Source: Centrapalus pauciflorus | Taxonomy: Eukaryota > Streptophyta > Magnoliopsida > Asterales > Asteraceae | Length of the DNA stretch: 64,000 nucleotides | Reading direction: 5' to 3' | NCBI GenBank assembly: GCA_020465985.1 | Contig: JAANYP010002800.1 | Location: 558,001-622,000 of the forward strand | Shown here: positions 21,308-32,668 of the stretch, in pieces | Position numbering within the stretch: position 1 is the stretch's first letter | How the letters are laid out: every line of letters begins with the position of its first letter | Translations under genes and position numbers: made by a program | The notes under the pieces: model-generated | Told to the model about the DNA's origin: nothing | Databases searched by the model: none | Seen by the model: only the letters and a program-made list of their open reading frames with translations

Positions 21308-24156
21308 ATGACAAATTTACAAAGGTTTATTGAAATGGACCATGGGGTTGGAAAGGCAATTTCTCCACCTAAGTTGATGAAGGTGGAGGATTATTATTGG
21401 TGGAAGGATAGGTTCGCCGACTTCGCTCGTTTCAATGATATGAGAATGTGGATTTGTATCGATGAGGGATACATTCCACCTACAACAGAAGTTGAGGGAC
21501 GTCATCGAGTCTTATCATATCAAATGATGAAGGATGATGATAAGAAGTTATATGAGGCCGAGAACCAAGCATTCTCGATTATTAGAATGGCTTTACCTCA
21601 GGAAATCCTGCACACATTTCGCAATCAACGAACAGCAAAAAAGTTGTGGGATGCACTGGAGAAAACGTGTGAGAGAAATCCTAGGGTTAGGAAAGGTAGA
21701 ATGGAAATGCTCAAGAAGCAGTTCGCTATTTCCAAGGCTTTGAAAAACAAAAAGCTGGATGAGACCATTACTAGGCTCTATCATTTGTTGACCGAGTTAG
21801 ATAACCACGATGTCGAGTATCGTGAGTTAGAGAAGATTGAGAAAATTTTAGATGCTTTACCAGCCAAATGGGAGATGTATGTGGCGTTGATAAAGCATGA
21901 TGAAGAGAAGTTTGAGACTCTAACTCTAGAAAAAGTCATAGGAACGCTGAGGGCCTATAACTTTGAATTGTTGAAGAAGGAACGGGAGTATGACCAAGTA
22001 CAGGATCCAGATATGTATTTTGGGAAGTCCAAACCTTCAGTGGCAAGTGAACTAAAGACGATTACAGCTTTCTTTATGGGTGAAACATCGACTCCGGTTA
22101 AAGTAGATGACTCAGGGAGTCGGGCTTTCTTAGGGTACTCCAGACCGGATGAAAAGCGAACTCAGTCTGCATCTACATCTCAAGGATACTCAAGGATGCC
22201 GATGAGCGCAAAATCAGCTGAAGATCATTTAAATCTTTTGGCTTCATTTGTGGTCGCCTATGGCAATTGCGTTCAAGGGAAAATCAACGATCCTGCTCTA
22301 TGGGACGAAGACTATGATCAGGTAGATCCTGATGATTTAGAGGAGATGGATCTTTAATGGCAACTGGCCATGGTGACTCAGCGAGTCAAGAGATTCATTA
22401 AGAGGACGGGCAGAAATCTAAATGTCAGCAACAATAAGATCGGATTTGATAAATCCAAAGTTAAGTGCTACAACTGCCAAGGGTTAGGACATTTTGCTAA
22501 AGAATGTCAAAGACCTAAAGTTGAGAACTACTAGAACCAATACCAGAATCAATCTCAGGGGAGACATCAACCGGGTAGTTCAAGTAATCAGACAAACATA
22601 GCTGGTCTGTTAACCAATTTCACACCTGACAGACAGCTCGATGGAACATACGACTGGAGTACACATCCAGAGTCTAACGCTAGAGCCTTCATGGCTGAAG
22701 TAACAGAGACTGGAAGTGTCGGAGCAGAGGAAGAAGCAGAGGACGAACACCAGAATGATACCAGTCCAGTGCTTGTAGAGAAGTCAGAAAGTCAGACAAT
22801 TCTAGAGTTTGCTGCACAAATGGGAAACGTGGAATCAGCTCACGCTAAGGTAATTCTGAACTCCTCTACATTCCGCGATTTATGTGCTTTCTGTGCTACT
22901 ACTAATGATAGATTAAAATTAGTACTGGAAACACATACTAATCTAATTGCTCAAAATGAATCCTTAAAATCGGACAATGCTAGCCTCTTAGATATAATAG
23001 AAGATCTTAGAAACAAGCTTATGGCAGATGCACAAGATGTCATAGTTCTAAAAGACAAGTTGAGTGAGCAGTGTGTTAGAATAGAACTAATGTACGAACA
23101 TGTTGAGGCGTTGACCAAAGAGCTTAAGATTAAAGAGGTAGAGCTAGTAGAAGCTAAGGTTAAGGTTGCAGAGGTGAATAGTAAACCGGTAAAGTTTAGG
23201 AACTCTTCACTGAACCTACGGAAGATCTTAGATGCACAACGTCACTCTAAGAAACCAGTAGGTTTAGGGTATAATGAGAGTCCTCCACCTTTCAATGATA
23301 ACTATGTACCTCAGCCTCATGATAAAACTGATAAACTAGTTGAATCAGAGGTCGCATCTGAACCTATGTCTGAATAAACTAAGGTGACTAATAATAATGA
23401 CAAGATTAAGAAAGTCAAATTTGTGCCATCTTCTAGTGATAAGATTATAGGAGAAGCCAAACCTGACTTTATTACTCAGAAAGTGGAATCAGTCACTATA
23501 GTTGAGCCGAAAGAACATGACACTAGTGAGACACCTAAGTCAAAGGGCACACATAAGAATTCTATTGACAAAATGTCTTGTTTTAGGTGTCATGAAAAGG
23601 ACATTTTGCTTCTAGTTGTCCACATAGGAGGGTAGAATCTACACCTAAAAATGGAAAGCCGGAACAACATAAACTTTCTCTAAGTGTAGCAAGCACAAGT
23701 GCTTCTCAAAACACCGAGGAAATTGTGCAAGCCACACCTAAGACTGCTGTGAAACAAACACCTGTGTCAGGTAGACCTAATGATGTGGTTAGGACTAATT
23801 CACCGTATAGAGTCCCTAATCAAACTAGGTCAGGACCTCAACAAAATTATAGGAGTACTACACCTAGAAGAGCTTACACTTCGGTTAGGTCACACACTCC
23901 TGTAAGACATCAAACACCAGGTAGAGCGAAGCGATATAACTCGGAAATGCCTTATAATCGAAATTATTCAAGGGCTCCACAGCAAATGCCTACACAAAGG
24001 CCGAGAGTGAACTTAAATCACTCTGCACCACAACAAGCTCTAAATCAAACACCCAAGTCACCTGAAAGGAGAGATGGGTATATGAAAGAGTTCAAGTACG
24101 TGGACGAGAATGGTATTACCAACTCAGTCATGGCTTGGGTTCCCCATGATAACTAA
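21308..24156 (+). pseudogene. gag: C gag: capsid, zinc knuckle, coiled coil, second zinc knuckle
   Basis: About 950 codons. The capsid-like region spans residues 1-350. The first knuckle CYNCQGLGHFAKEC (near 22465-22510) is intact. A coiled coil of heptad-like Leu/Glu/Lys sequence runs from about 22900 to 23230. The second knuckle begins CFRCHEK (about 23580) but a one-base deletion wrecks its second half; I keeps it intact as CX2CX4HX4C. A basic, Pro/Thr/Arg-rich tail follows. Damage: TAA at 22355-22357 where B and L have a Gln codon, TAG near 22531, and the frameshift near 23600. Gag's own stop is TAA 24154-24156, inside the branch-point-like word. Confidence 0.88.
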
Positions 24157-24177
24157 CCTCTTTTCTTTCATGTGCAG
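24153..24177 (+). promoter_or_regulatory. Candidate 3' splice site at gag-pol boundary of C
   Basis: CTAAC (24153-24157), then the pyrimidine-rich CTCTTTTCTTTC, then ATGTGCAG ending at 24177. Branch A to AG is 21 nt. Gag's stop codon TAA is part of the branch-point word, and pol sequence begins immediately after AG. I (minus strand) has the same arrangement with the same spacing. Confidence 0.55.
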
Positions 24178-27100
24178 GAGATAACTACAGGTCCAAACAA
24201 CAAGTGGTTCGTTGACAGTGGTTGCTCTAGGCACATGACTGGGGAAAGAAGTCTACTCACAGACTTCAAGGGATGGAACAGGGGATTTGTATCTTTCGCT
24301 AGTAATAAAGGAGAAAATATCACCGGTACTGGAGTGGTCACTAATGGGACTATCAAACTGGAACAAGTTTTCCACGGTGATAAACTTGATCACAATCTCA
24401 TTAGTGTATCTCAAATCTGTGATAAGAAGAACTCAGTAATCTTCACTGATACTGAGGCGTTAGTGCTTAAACTAGGATTTAAAGTACCTGAAGATTGGAT
24501 ATTGATGAGGGCCCCAAGGAAGATTGACTTGTACATGCTAGACATGAATAAACCGGAATCTTCGATGGGAACAATATGTCTTCCATCAAAAGCTTCACAG
24601 ACCGAATCCGTTTTATGGCACAGACGCATGGCACACTTGCACCTAAGAAAAATGAACTACATCACTAAGAATTGACTGGTGCAAGGTGTTCCAATGACGA
24701 GTTTCAGTTTGAAGACAAGTGTGTACCGTGCAAGAAAGGCAAACAACACGAGAAGGCACACAAGTCCAAGACTCAGAACTCTATATCTGCCACTTTCGAT
24801 TTGTTGCATATGGACCTGTTCGGACCAATCAACAAAAGGAGTATAGGTGGTAGTTGGTACTGTTTAGTTATTACTGATGATTACTCACGATTTTCATGGG
24901 TTTTCTATTTAGTTACGAAGTACGAGACATCTGCCAAGCTAATCGGGTTCTTAGACCAAGTCGAACACTCCTATGGGATGCGGGTAAAACTTATCAGGAG
25001 TGATAACGACACGGAATTTAAAAACACAGTAATTGGTGTATATTGCCTATCAAAAGGCATAGTGCATCAATTTAGTGCACCATAAGAGCCACAACAAAAT
25101 GGGGTGGCAGAATGGAAAAACAGGACTTTGATTGAGGCAGCAATGACCATGCTCTCGGATTCAAAGCTTCCTACCATGTTTTGGGGGGAGGCAATGAATA
25201 CCGCTTGTCATGTTTTAAATCGGGTCCTTACTGTCAAATCAATGAACAAAACCTGTTATGAAGTTTTGAATAAAAGGCAACCAAATTTAACTGGCTTCGA
25301 ACCGTTTGGGGTACCATGTACGTTAATGAAAACAAAACATCAACCTAAGTTTGGTAAAAAGGCTGACGAAGGTTATTTTCTAGGTTATGTGCCGAACTCA
25401 CCAAACAAACGAGTTTTTAGCAAATCAAATGGTACGGTAGAGATTGTGTATAACATTGAAGTAACAAGTTATACACATGAACCCCAAACTGTTCCGGAAT
25501 GGATTTTTGATTATGACAAACTGTTGAATCATTTCACATTCCTTTAGAGGGAAATGTAGGTACAATCGAACAGGACTTATCGTCATTAAATCTGAATAAC
25601 GACGGTCAAAGTTTTCCGAGGATGACCTTTCAATCAACATCTGAGCCTACAACAATAGAAGATAGATCTCCAACAGAGAATGATTCAAAGTTGTCTACAA
25701 ACGAAAATCAGAACACAAATTCTAACTCTGAGGACAGTGATCATGAGGAAGAAAATGTAACGTCTGAAGTTGTTCCCCCGTTAGGTGAAATAGGATCAAA
25801 CTTAGGAGATAATATTACGGTTGATGAGATAGAAACATCGACGATTAATAAGGATCATCCAATTGAAAGTATCATAGGAAATCCGAATGTTGGTGTGAGG
25901 ACTAGGAGTAGTTTGAATAACAACACAGTGTTGTTGTCGATGATCAATGACTCCGAGGATTTTCACACTTGCTTGTATTCATGTTTCATCTCACAAGTAG
26001 AGCCGAAGAATGTGCAAATGGCACTGAAAGACAACTCTTAGGTTGAAGCGATGCAAGAAGAGCTGTCACAATTCAGAAAACTTGAAGTGTGGGACTTAGT
26101 TCCGTTACCTCGAGGAGAAGTTGCAATAGGAACCAAGTGGGGTTTTAAGTGCAAGAGAGATGATCGAGGAATCGTTACTCGTAACAAGGCAAGACTTGTT
26201 GTAAAGGGTTTCAACCAAGAGGAAGGAATCGATTACAATGAAGTATTTGCGCCAGTAGCAAGGCTTGAGGCAATCCATTTGTTTCTAGCTTTTGCTTCCT
26301 TCAAAGGATTTAAAGTCTATCAGTTACACGTTAAAAGTGCTTTTCTCAATGGCAAAGTGAAGGAAGTGGTGTACGTGGAAAAACCGCCCGGGTTTACAGA
26401 TCCAAATTATCCAGATAGAGTGTATCGTCTTGATAAGGCTCTGTATGGACTACATCAAGCACCAAGGGCGTGGTATGAGACACTATCTACTCATCTTTTA
26501 GACAACGGGTTTGAAAGAGGGAGAATGGATAGTACACTATTTGTGAAGAGGAAGGGTGAACATTTCATCTTGGTACAAGTGTGCGTCGATGATATCATTT
26601 TTGGGTCATCAGACGAGCAGATGTGCAAAGACTTTGAGAAGGTGTTGAAGTCTAAGTTTGAGATGAGTGCTATGGGAGAGCTGAACTTCTTTCTGGGTTT
26701 GCAAGTTGAACAGAGGAAGGAAGGTATGTTTATCCATCAGACGAAGTATGTCTACGACACTCTAGAGCGCTTCGGGATAGAAGGAACCGAGTTGACGGCT
26801 GACTTTAGCACGCCAATTCAAGTGAATCACAATCTCGGACTGGGTACAGAAAGTGATACTGATGTGGATCCGACGTTCTATCGGGCCATGATCGGATCAC
26901 TTATGTATTTAACTGCTTCTATACCTAACATAATGTTTGCTGCGTGTATTTGTGCTAGGTTTCAAGATAATCCAAAAGAGATGCATATGAAAGCTGTGAA
27001 GCGGATTCTGAGATACCTCAAGTCGAAACCAAAGCTGGGACTTTGATATCACGCGGATGGTGATCTGGAATTGGAAGCTTTCACAGATTCAGATTATGGA

Positions 27101-27537
27101 GGGTGCAACTTGAATCGAAAGTCAACAACTGGAGGTTGTCAGTTCCTCGGAGGGAGACTCCTTTCCTGGCAATGCAAGAACAGAATTCGGTAGCCGTGTC
27201 AACGTGCGAGGTCGAATATGTAGCTGCTGATAGTTGCTGTTCACAGGCTTTATGGATACAACAACAATTGCGGGATTACGGTTTGACTTATACTCATACT
27301 CCTATTAGGATAGACAACCAGTCAACTATTGCCATAACCAATAATCCAGTTAAGCACAGTAAAACAAAGCACATAGATATAAGACACCATTTTATACGTG
27401 ATTGTGCTGAAAAGAACTTAATTAAGCTTGTAAAAGTGGCAACGGAAGATAATAATGCTGATTTATTTACTTAAGCTTTTGATAAGTCACCTTTTGAGTT
27501 GTTAGTTAAAATAAATGGCATGCGTAATCCAGAGTAA
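24178..27537 (+). pseudogene. pol: C pol: protease, integrase, reverse transcriptase, RNase H (copia order)
   Basis: Protease motif WFVDSGCSRHM near 24205. Integrase has the LWHRRMAHLHL zinc part, CVPCKKGK, then the catalytic DDE set (HMDLFGP, IRSDNDTEF, NGVAEWKNRT). RT spans 26051-27046, but the first catalytic Asp is His (YQLHVKSAFLNG) and the YVDD box reads CVDD. RNase H has FTDSDYGG and STCEVEYVAA. Frameshifts occur near 24674, between 25085 and 25622, and near 27165. Stops occur at 24673-24675, 25083-25085 and 27044-27046. No ATG initiates pol; the ORF opens right after the splice-acceptor-like AG. Confidence 0.9.
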
Positions 27538-29568
27538 CTTGACCATAGTAGAATTTATTTCTTTTTATAGTAGTAAGTTTTTCTTTCTTATTATAGTAAG
27601 TTTAGTAGCTAAGTAGATATTCTTTCTTTTTATAGTAAGTTAGTCGGTTATTTTATTAGCTTATTCTTATTTATGAAAAACAAAAGAAAAAAGAGAGAAA
27701 ACCATAAAAAGCTAAAAAAAAAAGAATATTAGAAAATGAGTTAAGTCTTAGATACATAGGTTCAAAGTGATGAAAATTAGCACAGTCGATACAATCTCTA
27801 AGTGTTAAGCTTTCACACATAATGCACCTAAAACTCTAAGTGATATACATTTTCTAGTTTGATGTGTTGGTAGGCATAATGCACAAAGGGAATCTCAAAG
27901 CTAATAACATATTCAAGAAAAAGTCATATGTGTAACTAACTTAGATGTATGACCAAAGGGTCTTAATTTTTATGTTAGAGACATACAGACGTTGATTTTT
28001 AATGAGGTATGCAAATGTTATGGGGGATGTATAGCATCTTAAGGAAAAGAAAAGAATAGAAAAATCATGATAGTGAATTGAGAGTCAAAACAAGTAACTT
28101 TGTTGTACGTAAGTACAGACCTGTTGCCTCTGGTTTGACTCGAGTTAGCAAGATAAGTCGCTTTATTGTACATCAGTACAGACCTGTCACCATTGTCTTG
28201 CTAGCTTTAAATAAACTTTAAGACAAACTAAGACACTCTGTTGTATGTAAATACAGAACGGTGTCCGACGTTTTCCTTTTAAAGAAAATTTGCAATACCG
28301 AAAAGTTATAATCATTGTGTGAATGCTTTGATCATAAAAGTATGTCTAAGTCTGAGACACGTAAGGTAGTTTCTTGATAAATAAAAAAGCCAAGGGACAT
28401 TCCAAAGTGTAACATGTTTATAGGGAATCATACCAACAATCGCCTAGAGATGTGTGTCACGACAAACAATCAAGGAAATCAAAAATTCCTAAGTGTGAGA
28501 GTGTAATACTGAAAGTGCGTATTTGACACCGCTATCTGATTGAACCTTTCGCTGACTTTCTCGCCAAAAATATTCTGTTAGTATAGGTTGTACAGTTTAA
28601 AAATATTTTTGATTAGCTTAAGTTTAAATTTAAATTTTATTTAAAATTTTTTTTATCTTATTTTATTTTATTTTATTTTATTTTCTTTTATTTTATTCTA
28701 AGTAGGAAAAAGGTCAAAGTTAATAAGGATGCCTCTTTAGTTGAATAAACAAACATTGCATGAAAATCTATTGCTTAGTGTGAATAAATTTGCAAAGTTT
28801 GTTTCGTTACACGAAAAAGTTGAAAAAGTTGAATTTTATTCAAGGATTTTCAAAATTTTCAATTATATTCGAATTTTAAGATAAATTCGAATTACATTCG
28901 AATCTGTCAGAAAAATCGAATTAAACTGCAAGTTCGAAGGTGGTTAGTATATAAAGGTCAACAGTGTACATTCATTACAACCTACCTTCGATTTTGTTAT
29001 TTCGAACTTGTATCCAGACGATTTCGAACTTGTGTTCGAGTTTACCATTTTCGAAGTGTATACTATTTCTCAAAGTTTTGCTCTTGTGTGTTCGAATCTA
29101 CCAACAAATGTAGGTATAAACATCAGTATTATACAAAGTTTAGGTAGCCTAGGACTCATTTATAGCAAAAAATCGACCAATTTTGAAGTTTTTGGGGTTT
29201 AAACTTTGTGACTCAAAATCACAAGTTTTAACCGGTGAAACTTCAAATAAATTGCATATATCTTCGATTAGAACCAAATAGGACTAGTTAATACTATTTT
29301 CCAAGTCAAATGGGGTTAAAATCATGGATTTGTATTCGAAAGTGACCGACTTCGAACATGTTCGAACTTGTCAGAAAATTCGAATTTGTCATAAAATTCG
29401 AATTTAGTCAAATTCGAATATATATCCTTCGAATCTTTTATTATATTCGAATGTTTTTATAAAATAATTCAAAACTTGTAGAAATTCGAATGTGTTGGAT
29501 TTTGGATTTATGTAAGTTCAAAATAAAACAAATTCGAAATTAAACAAGTTTCATATTTTTTTTTACTA
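27538..29568 (+). other. Element C spacer between pol and third ORF
   Basis: Non-coding, homologous to A 6990-8770. It contains a purine-rich run (27660-27740), the triple hairpin array (28082-28278), a TTTTA tract (28650-28700), and TTCGAA words in two clusters (28865-29100 and 29330-29500). A donor-like AG-GTATAA occurs near 29112. Confidence 0.75.
28082..28278 (+). other. Triple hairpin array in C spacer
   Basis: Counterpart of A 7523-7719. Hairpin 1 (28082-28141): GAGTCAAAAC with GGTTTGACTC, tip TGTAC-GTAA-GTACA. Hairpin 2 (28144-28205): GTTAGCAAGA with TCTTGCTAGC, where changes relative to A are G-T wobbles that keep pairing; the tip loop is ATCA. Hairpin 3 (28220-28278): AAGACAAAC stem weakened, tip TGTAT-GTAA-ATACA. 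Confidence 0.75.
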
Positions 29569-29593
29569 ATGTGGTTATTGTTTTTATGTGCAG
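29566..29593 (+). promoter_or_regulatory. Candidate 3' splice site before C third ORF
   Basis: A T-rich stretch containing CTAAT (29566-29570), then ATGTGCAG ending at 29593, three bases before the ATG at 29596. Same spacing as B 3319-3346. Confidence 0.45.
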
Positions 29594-29595
29594 CT

Positions 29596-31801
29596 ATGGG
29601 TGAAAGAGCATTCTTCCAAAAGCATAATATGGTAATGTCTCCAGATAGGGAGCTTCCCGAAGCTCAGTCGTTTAGACAGATGGTGGATTTTTTGGCACAT
29701 TCCAGGGTTTCTTATGCCCTATCCCATAATGTGAAAATAGTCTTACCATATGTAAGACAATTTTGGGAGCACTTACAAGTGGACTGCACTGTTACCCCGA
29801 CAATTTTGCGAACCAGAGTCGGTGGGCAGCCAATAGCTTTTTCTGCTAAGATGCTGTGTCAGGTTCTGCAGCTCGGAACTGAAGATCAAGAGGCAGGGGC
29901 CATTGATTTCCCTGTAAATATAAGGCAAGCGGCCTTCTTGAGAATGGGATATGCACTAGATATAACCAAAGCTTCGTACATGAAAAGTGGATTAATAGGG
30001 CAGTGGAGATATTTAGCGCATGTTATTATGGTGTGCTTTGCACCTAAAAAGGCTGGATTCGATTACATTGTCTCCAAGATGTAGTCGGCCATGATTGCTT
30101 TGGTATATAATAAGCACTTTAGCTATTCGGAAATGTTCTTTGATGAGTTCGTGCATCAGATCACGGCTCCAGCACGTGAAAGGTTTTTGATGTATCTGCG
30201 CTTCGCGATGATGCTAATGAATCTGCCACAGCTACTGGATCTTCAGAGTGTGGTGATTATAGATAAACAAATTTTTGCTGACTGCTAGTCGCACAATGCC
30301 CGAAGGGCTGAGCAGGTCAGGCCCCTTGATGCACCTCTCTTCGTGGAGTGATTAATTCAGATTTTGTAGCCCCATAAGGGGATAACTGGGCTGGAGAAGG
30401 GCCTCAGCCGCAACCACTGCAGCAACAGCAGCAACAGCCACAACCTCAACCGCAACCAAGAAGGAGGCAAAGAGCTACAGCAAGTCAAACTCAGGCATCC
30501 AGGCCATCATCAAGCAGAGTTCAAGAGTCAACGGCAGCAGGTCCATCTTCGGACGCTGCAGACACTTCTACGGTAGCCCCAAATATCGATCCTAGAGTCG
30601 AGACTCTCGAGGAAATATGGGCTCAGGGTACTCAGGCATAGCAAGAAATTGCCGCTGAGCTAAATGATAATATCTTGGAGCCTCTAGCTGATTTTAATGA
30701 AATTATAAGAGACGTGGATGAATATCAGCCACAAGAGAGTGACGAAATGGACTTTGAGGTCCTAGGAGAAGAAGCAGGAGCACAGCCTGAGGTAGAGGGT
30801 CACACAATGACCTCCTCAGAGTCTGAGTCTGCTTCTGAAGAAGTTAAAGAAGTAGAAGTAGAGGAAGAAGAGGTAGAGCGTGTTGATCCATCTGTCCGCA
30901 TTGGCAGATATGGTTCAAGAATTATGGTCAGTACGAGAGAAGAAGATACAAGAGTTGTTAGAGCCTCAGATGATGATTCTAATTTTGAAGCAGAAGATCC
31001 AACTCCTCTCGTTCCTAGGCATAGGGCGAAGAGGCATCATTTTATGCAGGGAGCTTCATCCACCTCTGCTCCAGAGCCTGAAATGCCAGTTGTTCAACCA
31101 TCCTTCATGCCATCACCTACAACATCCATTCCATCCACATCATCCACATTCACTGAGAATCAGCATTTTACAGAGCTGAGGAGCAAGGTGGATTTTCAAA
31201 CAGTCCAAATCTTTCATCTAACCACAGCAGTCAAAGAACTTCAGGCTCATATTGCCAGACTTGATCAGGAGAACGGTGGACTGAAAACAATTGTTTCTGA
31301 TCAAGCTTCTGAGATTAAAACAATGAAGTCCCTCCTGGAGCAGTTAATGAAAAATCTTCAAGCTCAGGGGGAGACTAGCTGCAAAGGGGCCGAAGTGACA
31401 TGAAGAGATGATGATGACGGCAATGATCCCGAGACTGGAAAAGAAAGTGAGCTAGCATATTTTCCAACTGCTCAACGTGCAACAATTCAGGGGAGCCAGG
31501 TCAGTCTGCAGTAGAAGAAAGGGCTGAAGGTGTCTATATACCACCATTGAAGTCTATGCCACAGGATGTTCTGAGAAACATGAAATGGTGGTATATAGAC
31601 AATGATACAGCTGAAGCAGTAATGGAGGATATAGAAGACAAAGTAATTTTGAGAGTATATGATCCGCTGCACCTGATCAACCTATCTAAGGATGACCTGC
31701 GAAAGCTACACGATCACCCTATCTTCTTTCATGAAGGCTGGAGATCTGAGGCTAGGAAATTCCAAAAGATAGTTAGTCTATGTATTGATATAGGATTGTA
31801 A
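29596..31801 (+). pseudogene. C third ORF, internally deleted
   Basis: Same unknown protein as in B. The N-terminal domain (MGERAFFQKHN...VRQFWEHLQVDC...FSAKMLCQVLQL) runs to about 30290 with a TAG at 30085 and small indels near 30225. A Q/P-rich linker lies near 30400-30480. An acidic region and coiled coil span 30675-31403. Then, near 31530, roughly 600 bp present in B is missing, and the ORF restarts at 31549 (KSMPQDVLRNMKWWY) through the C-terminal motif YDPLHLINLSKDDL to TAA 31799-31801. A further in-frame ATG lies at 29569. Confidence 0.82.
31531..31601. repeat. 18-bp inverted repeat at a deletion junction
   Basis: TGTCTATATACCACCATT (31531-31548) is the exact reverse complement of 31584-31601. 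The right arm is ordinary coding sequence of the C-terminal domain (MKWWYID); the left arm sits exactly at the join of the internal deletion, so it is a copied, inverted insert. Confidence 0.8.
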
Positions 31802-31864
31802 TCATGTAGTAGCTTATATAGTTCTAGTACTTAGGCAAAATGTTAATAGTTAGAAGCTATCGTC

Positions 31865-31875
31865 AAGGGGGAGTC
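31865..31875 (+). promoter_or_regulatory. Polypurine tract of C
   Basis: AAGGGGGAGTC, abutting the 3' LTR. Confidence 0.85.
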
Positions 31876-32430
31876 TGTTAGTGCACCCTGTGTGACGATA
31901 GCGGTCTAAGTATAGACATATTTTGTAAAAGTCAATTTGACTATCATTATACATTAACAAGTATTTGTTATATGTTTGTTATATGTTTGTTTATATATGT
32001 TTGACATTAATTGTATATATGTTTGAACTCGGTGTAATGTATTACAATAAGTTCAAACATAGTTCAAACATAAGTTTGAAGGCGAAGGTTCGAATCTGTT
32101 AGAGGACAAGTCGAAAAGGCCGTGGGCCAAGTTCGAACTTGTCTTAGACAAACTCGAACAGGGCAGTATAATTAAGGGTTAATTCGATTAATTATGAGAC
32201 TTTTGCAGAATTTCAGAGCCGATTAGTGCAAAGGGCGATCTCGAACTTGCTAGCATTCAGAGAGTTTCGTGTGGAGAGAATCATCGTGTTGGGACGATCC
32301 GTTGTTCGTCTATCACTGTGCTAGTCTCCGTGTCGGTGTGCGTGGTCTATCCGTCAAGCCGCTAACGAGGATTCCGCAATCGTTGGCATGTGTCGCATCA
32401 AGATAGGATCCGTAGTCATGCGACCTTAAA
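31876..32430 (+). repeat. Element C 3' LTR
   Basis: TGTTAGTGCACCC to CCTTAAA; the terminal CA is mutated to AA compared with the 5' LTR. It has one fewer AAGTTCAAACAT unit than its partner. Confidence 0.9.
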
Positions 32431-32435
32431 CAGAG
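32431..32435. repeat. Target-site duplication of element C, right copy (imperfect)
   Basis: CAGAG, against CATAG on the left. Confidence 0.6.
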
Positions 32436-32668
32436 AAATTTCACATTTTTCAAGTTATAAATTTTAAAATGTGTCTTACATTAACATTGGTCCCTTAATG
32501 GTTGACTTTGGAGTCCTAACAGTAACATTTTAATATTATTGTCTGGAATCCCGATGCTTTAAACAATGTGACACATATTTTTCTAATTTTTTGATAAATG
32601 TCATATTTCTTTATTTGTAGGAATCATTTTGTTTTACCTGATGTGACTAACATGTTTGTTATATTTAC
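32436..32668 (+). other. Element F spacer, right part
   Basis: Continuation of F after C. It contains CTAAT (about 32582) and a pyrimidine-rich TTTCTTTATTTGTAG ending near 32620, a possible 3' splice site ahead of F's third ORF. Confidence 0.5.

Larger units (their letters stand above)
20150..32430 (+). mobile_element. Element C: full-structure Sirevirus-like copia element with third ORF, about 12.3 kb
   Basis: The most complete member of the A/B/C family in the window: LTR, tRNA-Met primer site, TTCGA-rich leader, gag, pol in copia order (protease, integrase, RT, RNase H), a structured spacer, third ORF, purine tract and LTR. All genes carry stops or frameshifts, and the RT active site is mutated, so it is dead. 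It is inserted in the spacer of F and probably represents the architecture that supplied B with enzymes. Confidence 0.93.

Noticed and set aside
19336..32620. F intron running from the donor-like TTTGTAAGT to the TTTGTAG before its third ORF
   Set aside because: Plausible before C inserted (about 1 kb), but I see no second copy supporting the donor, so it is not listed as a feature.
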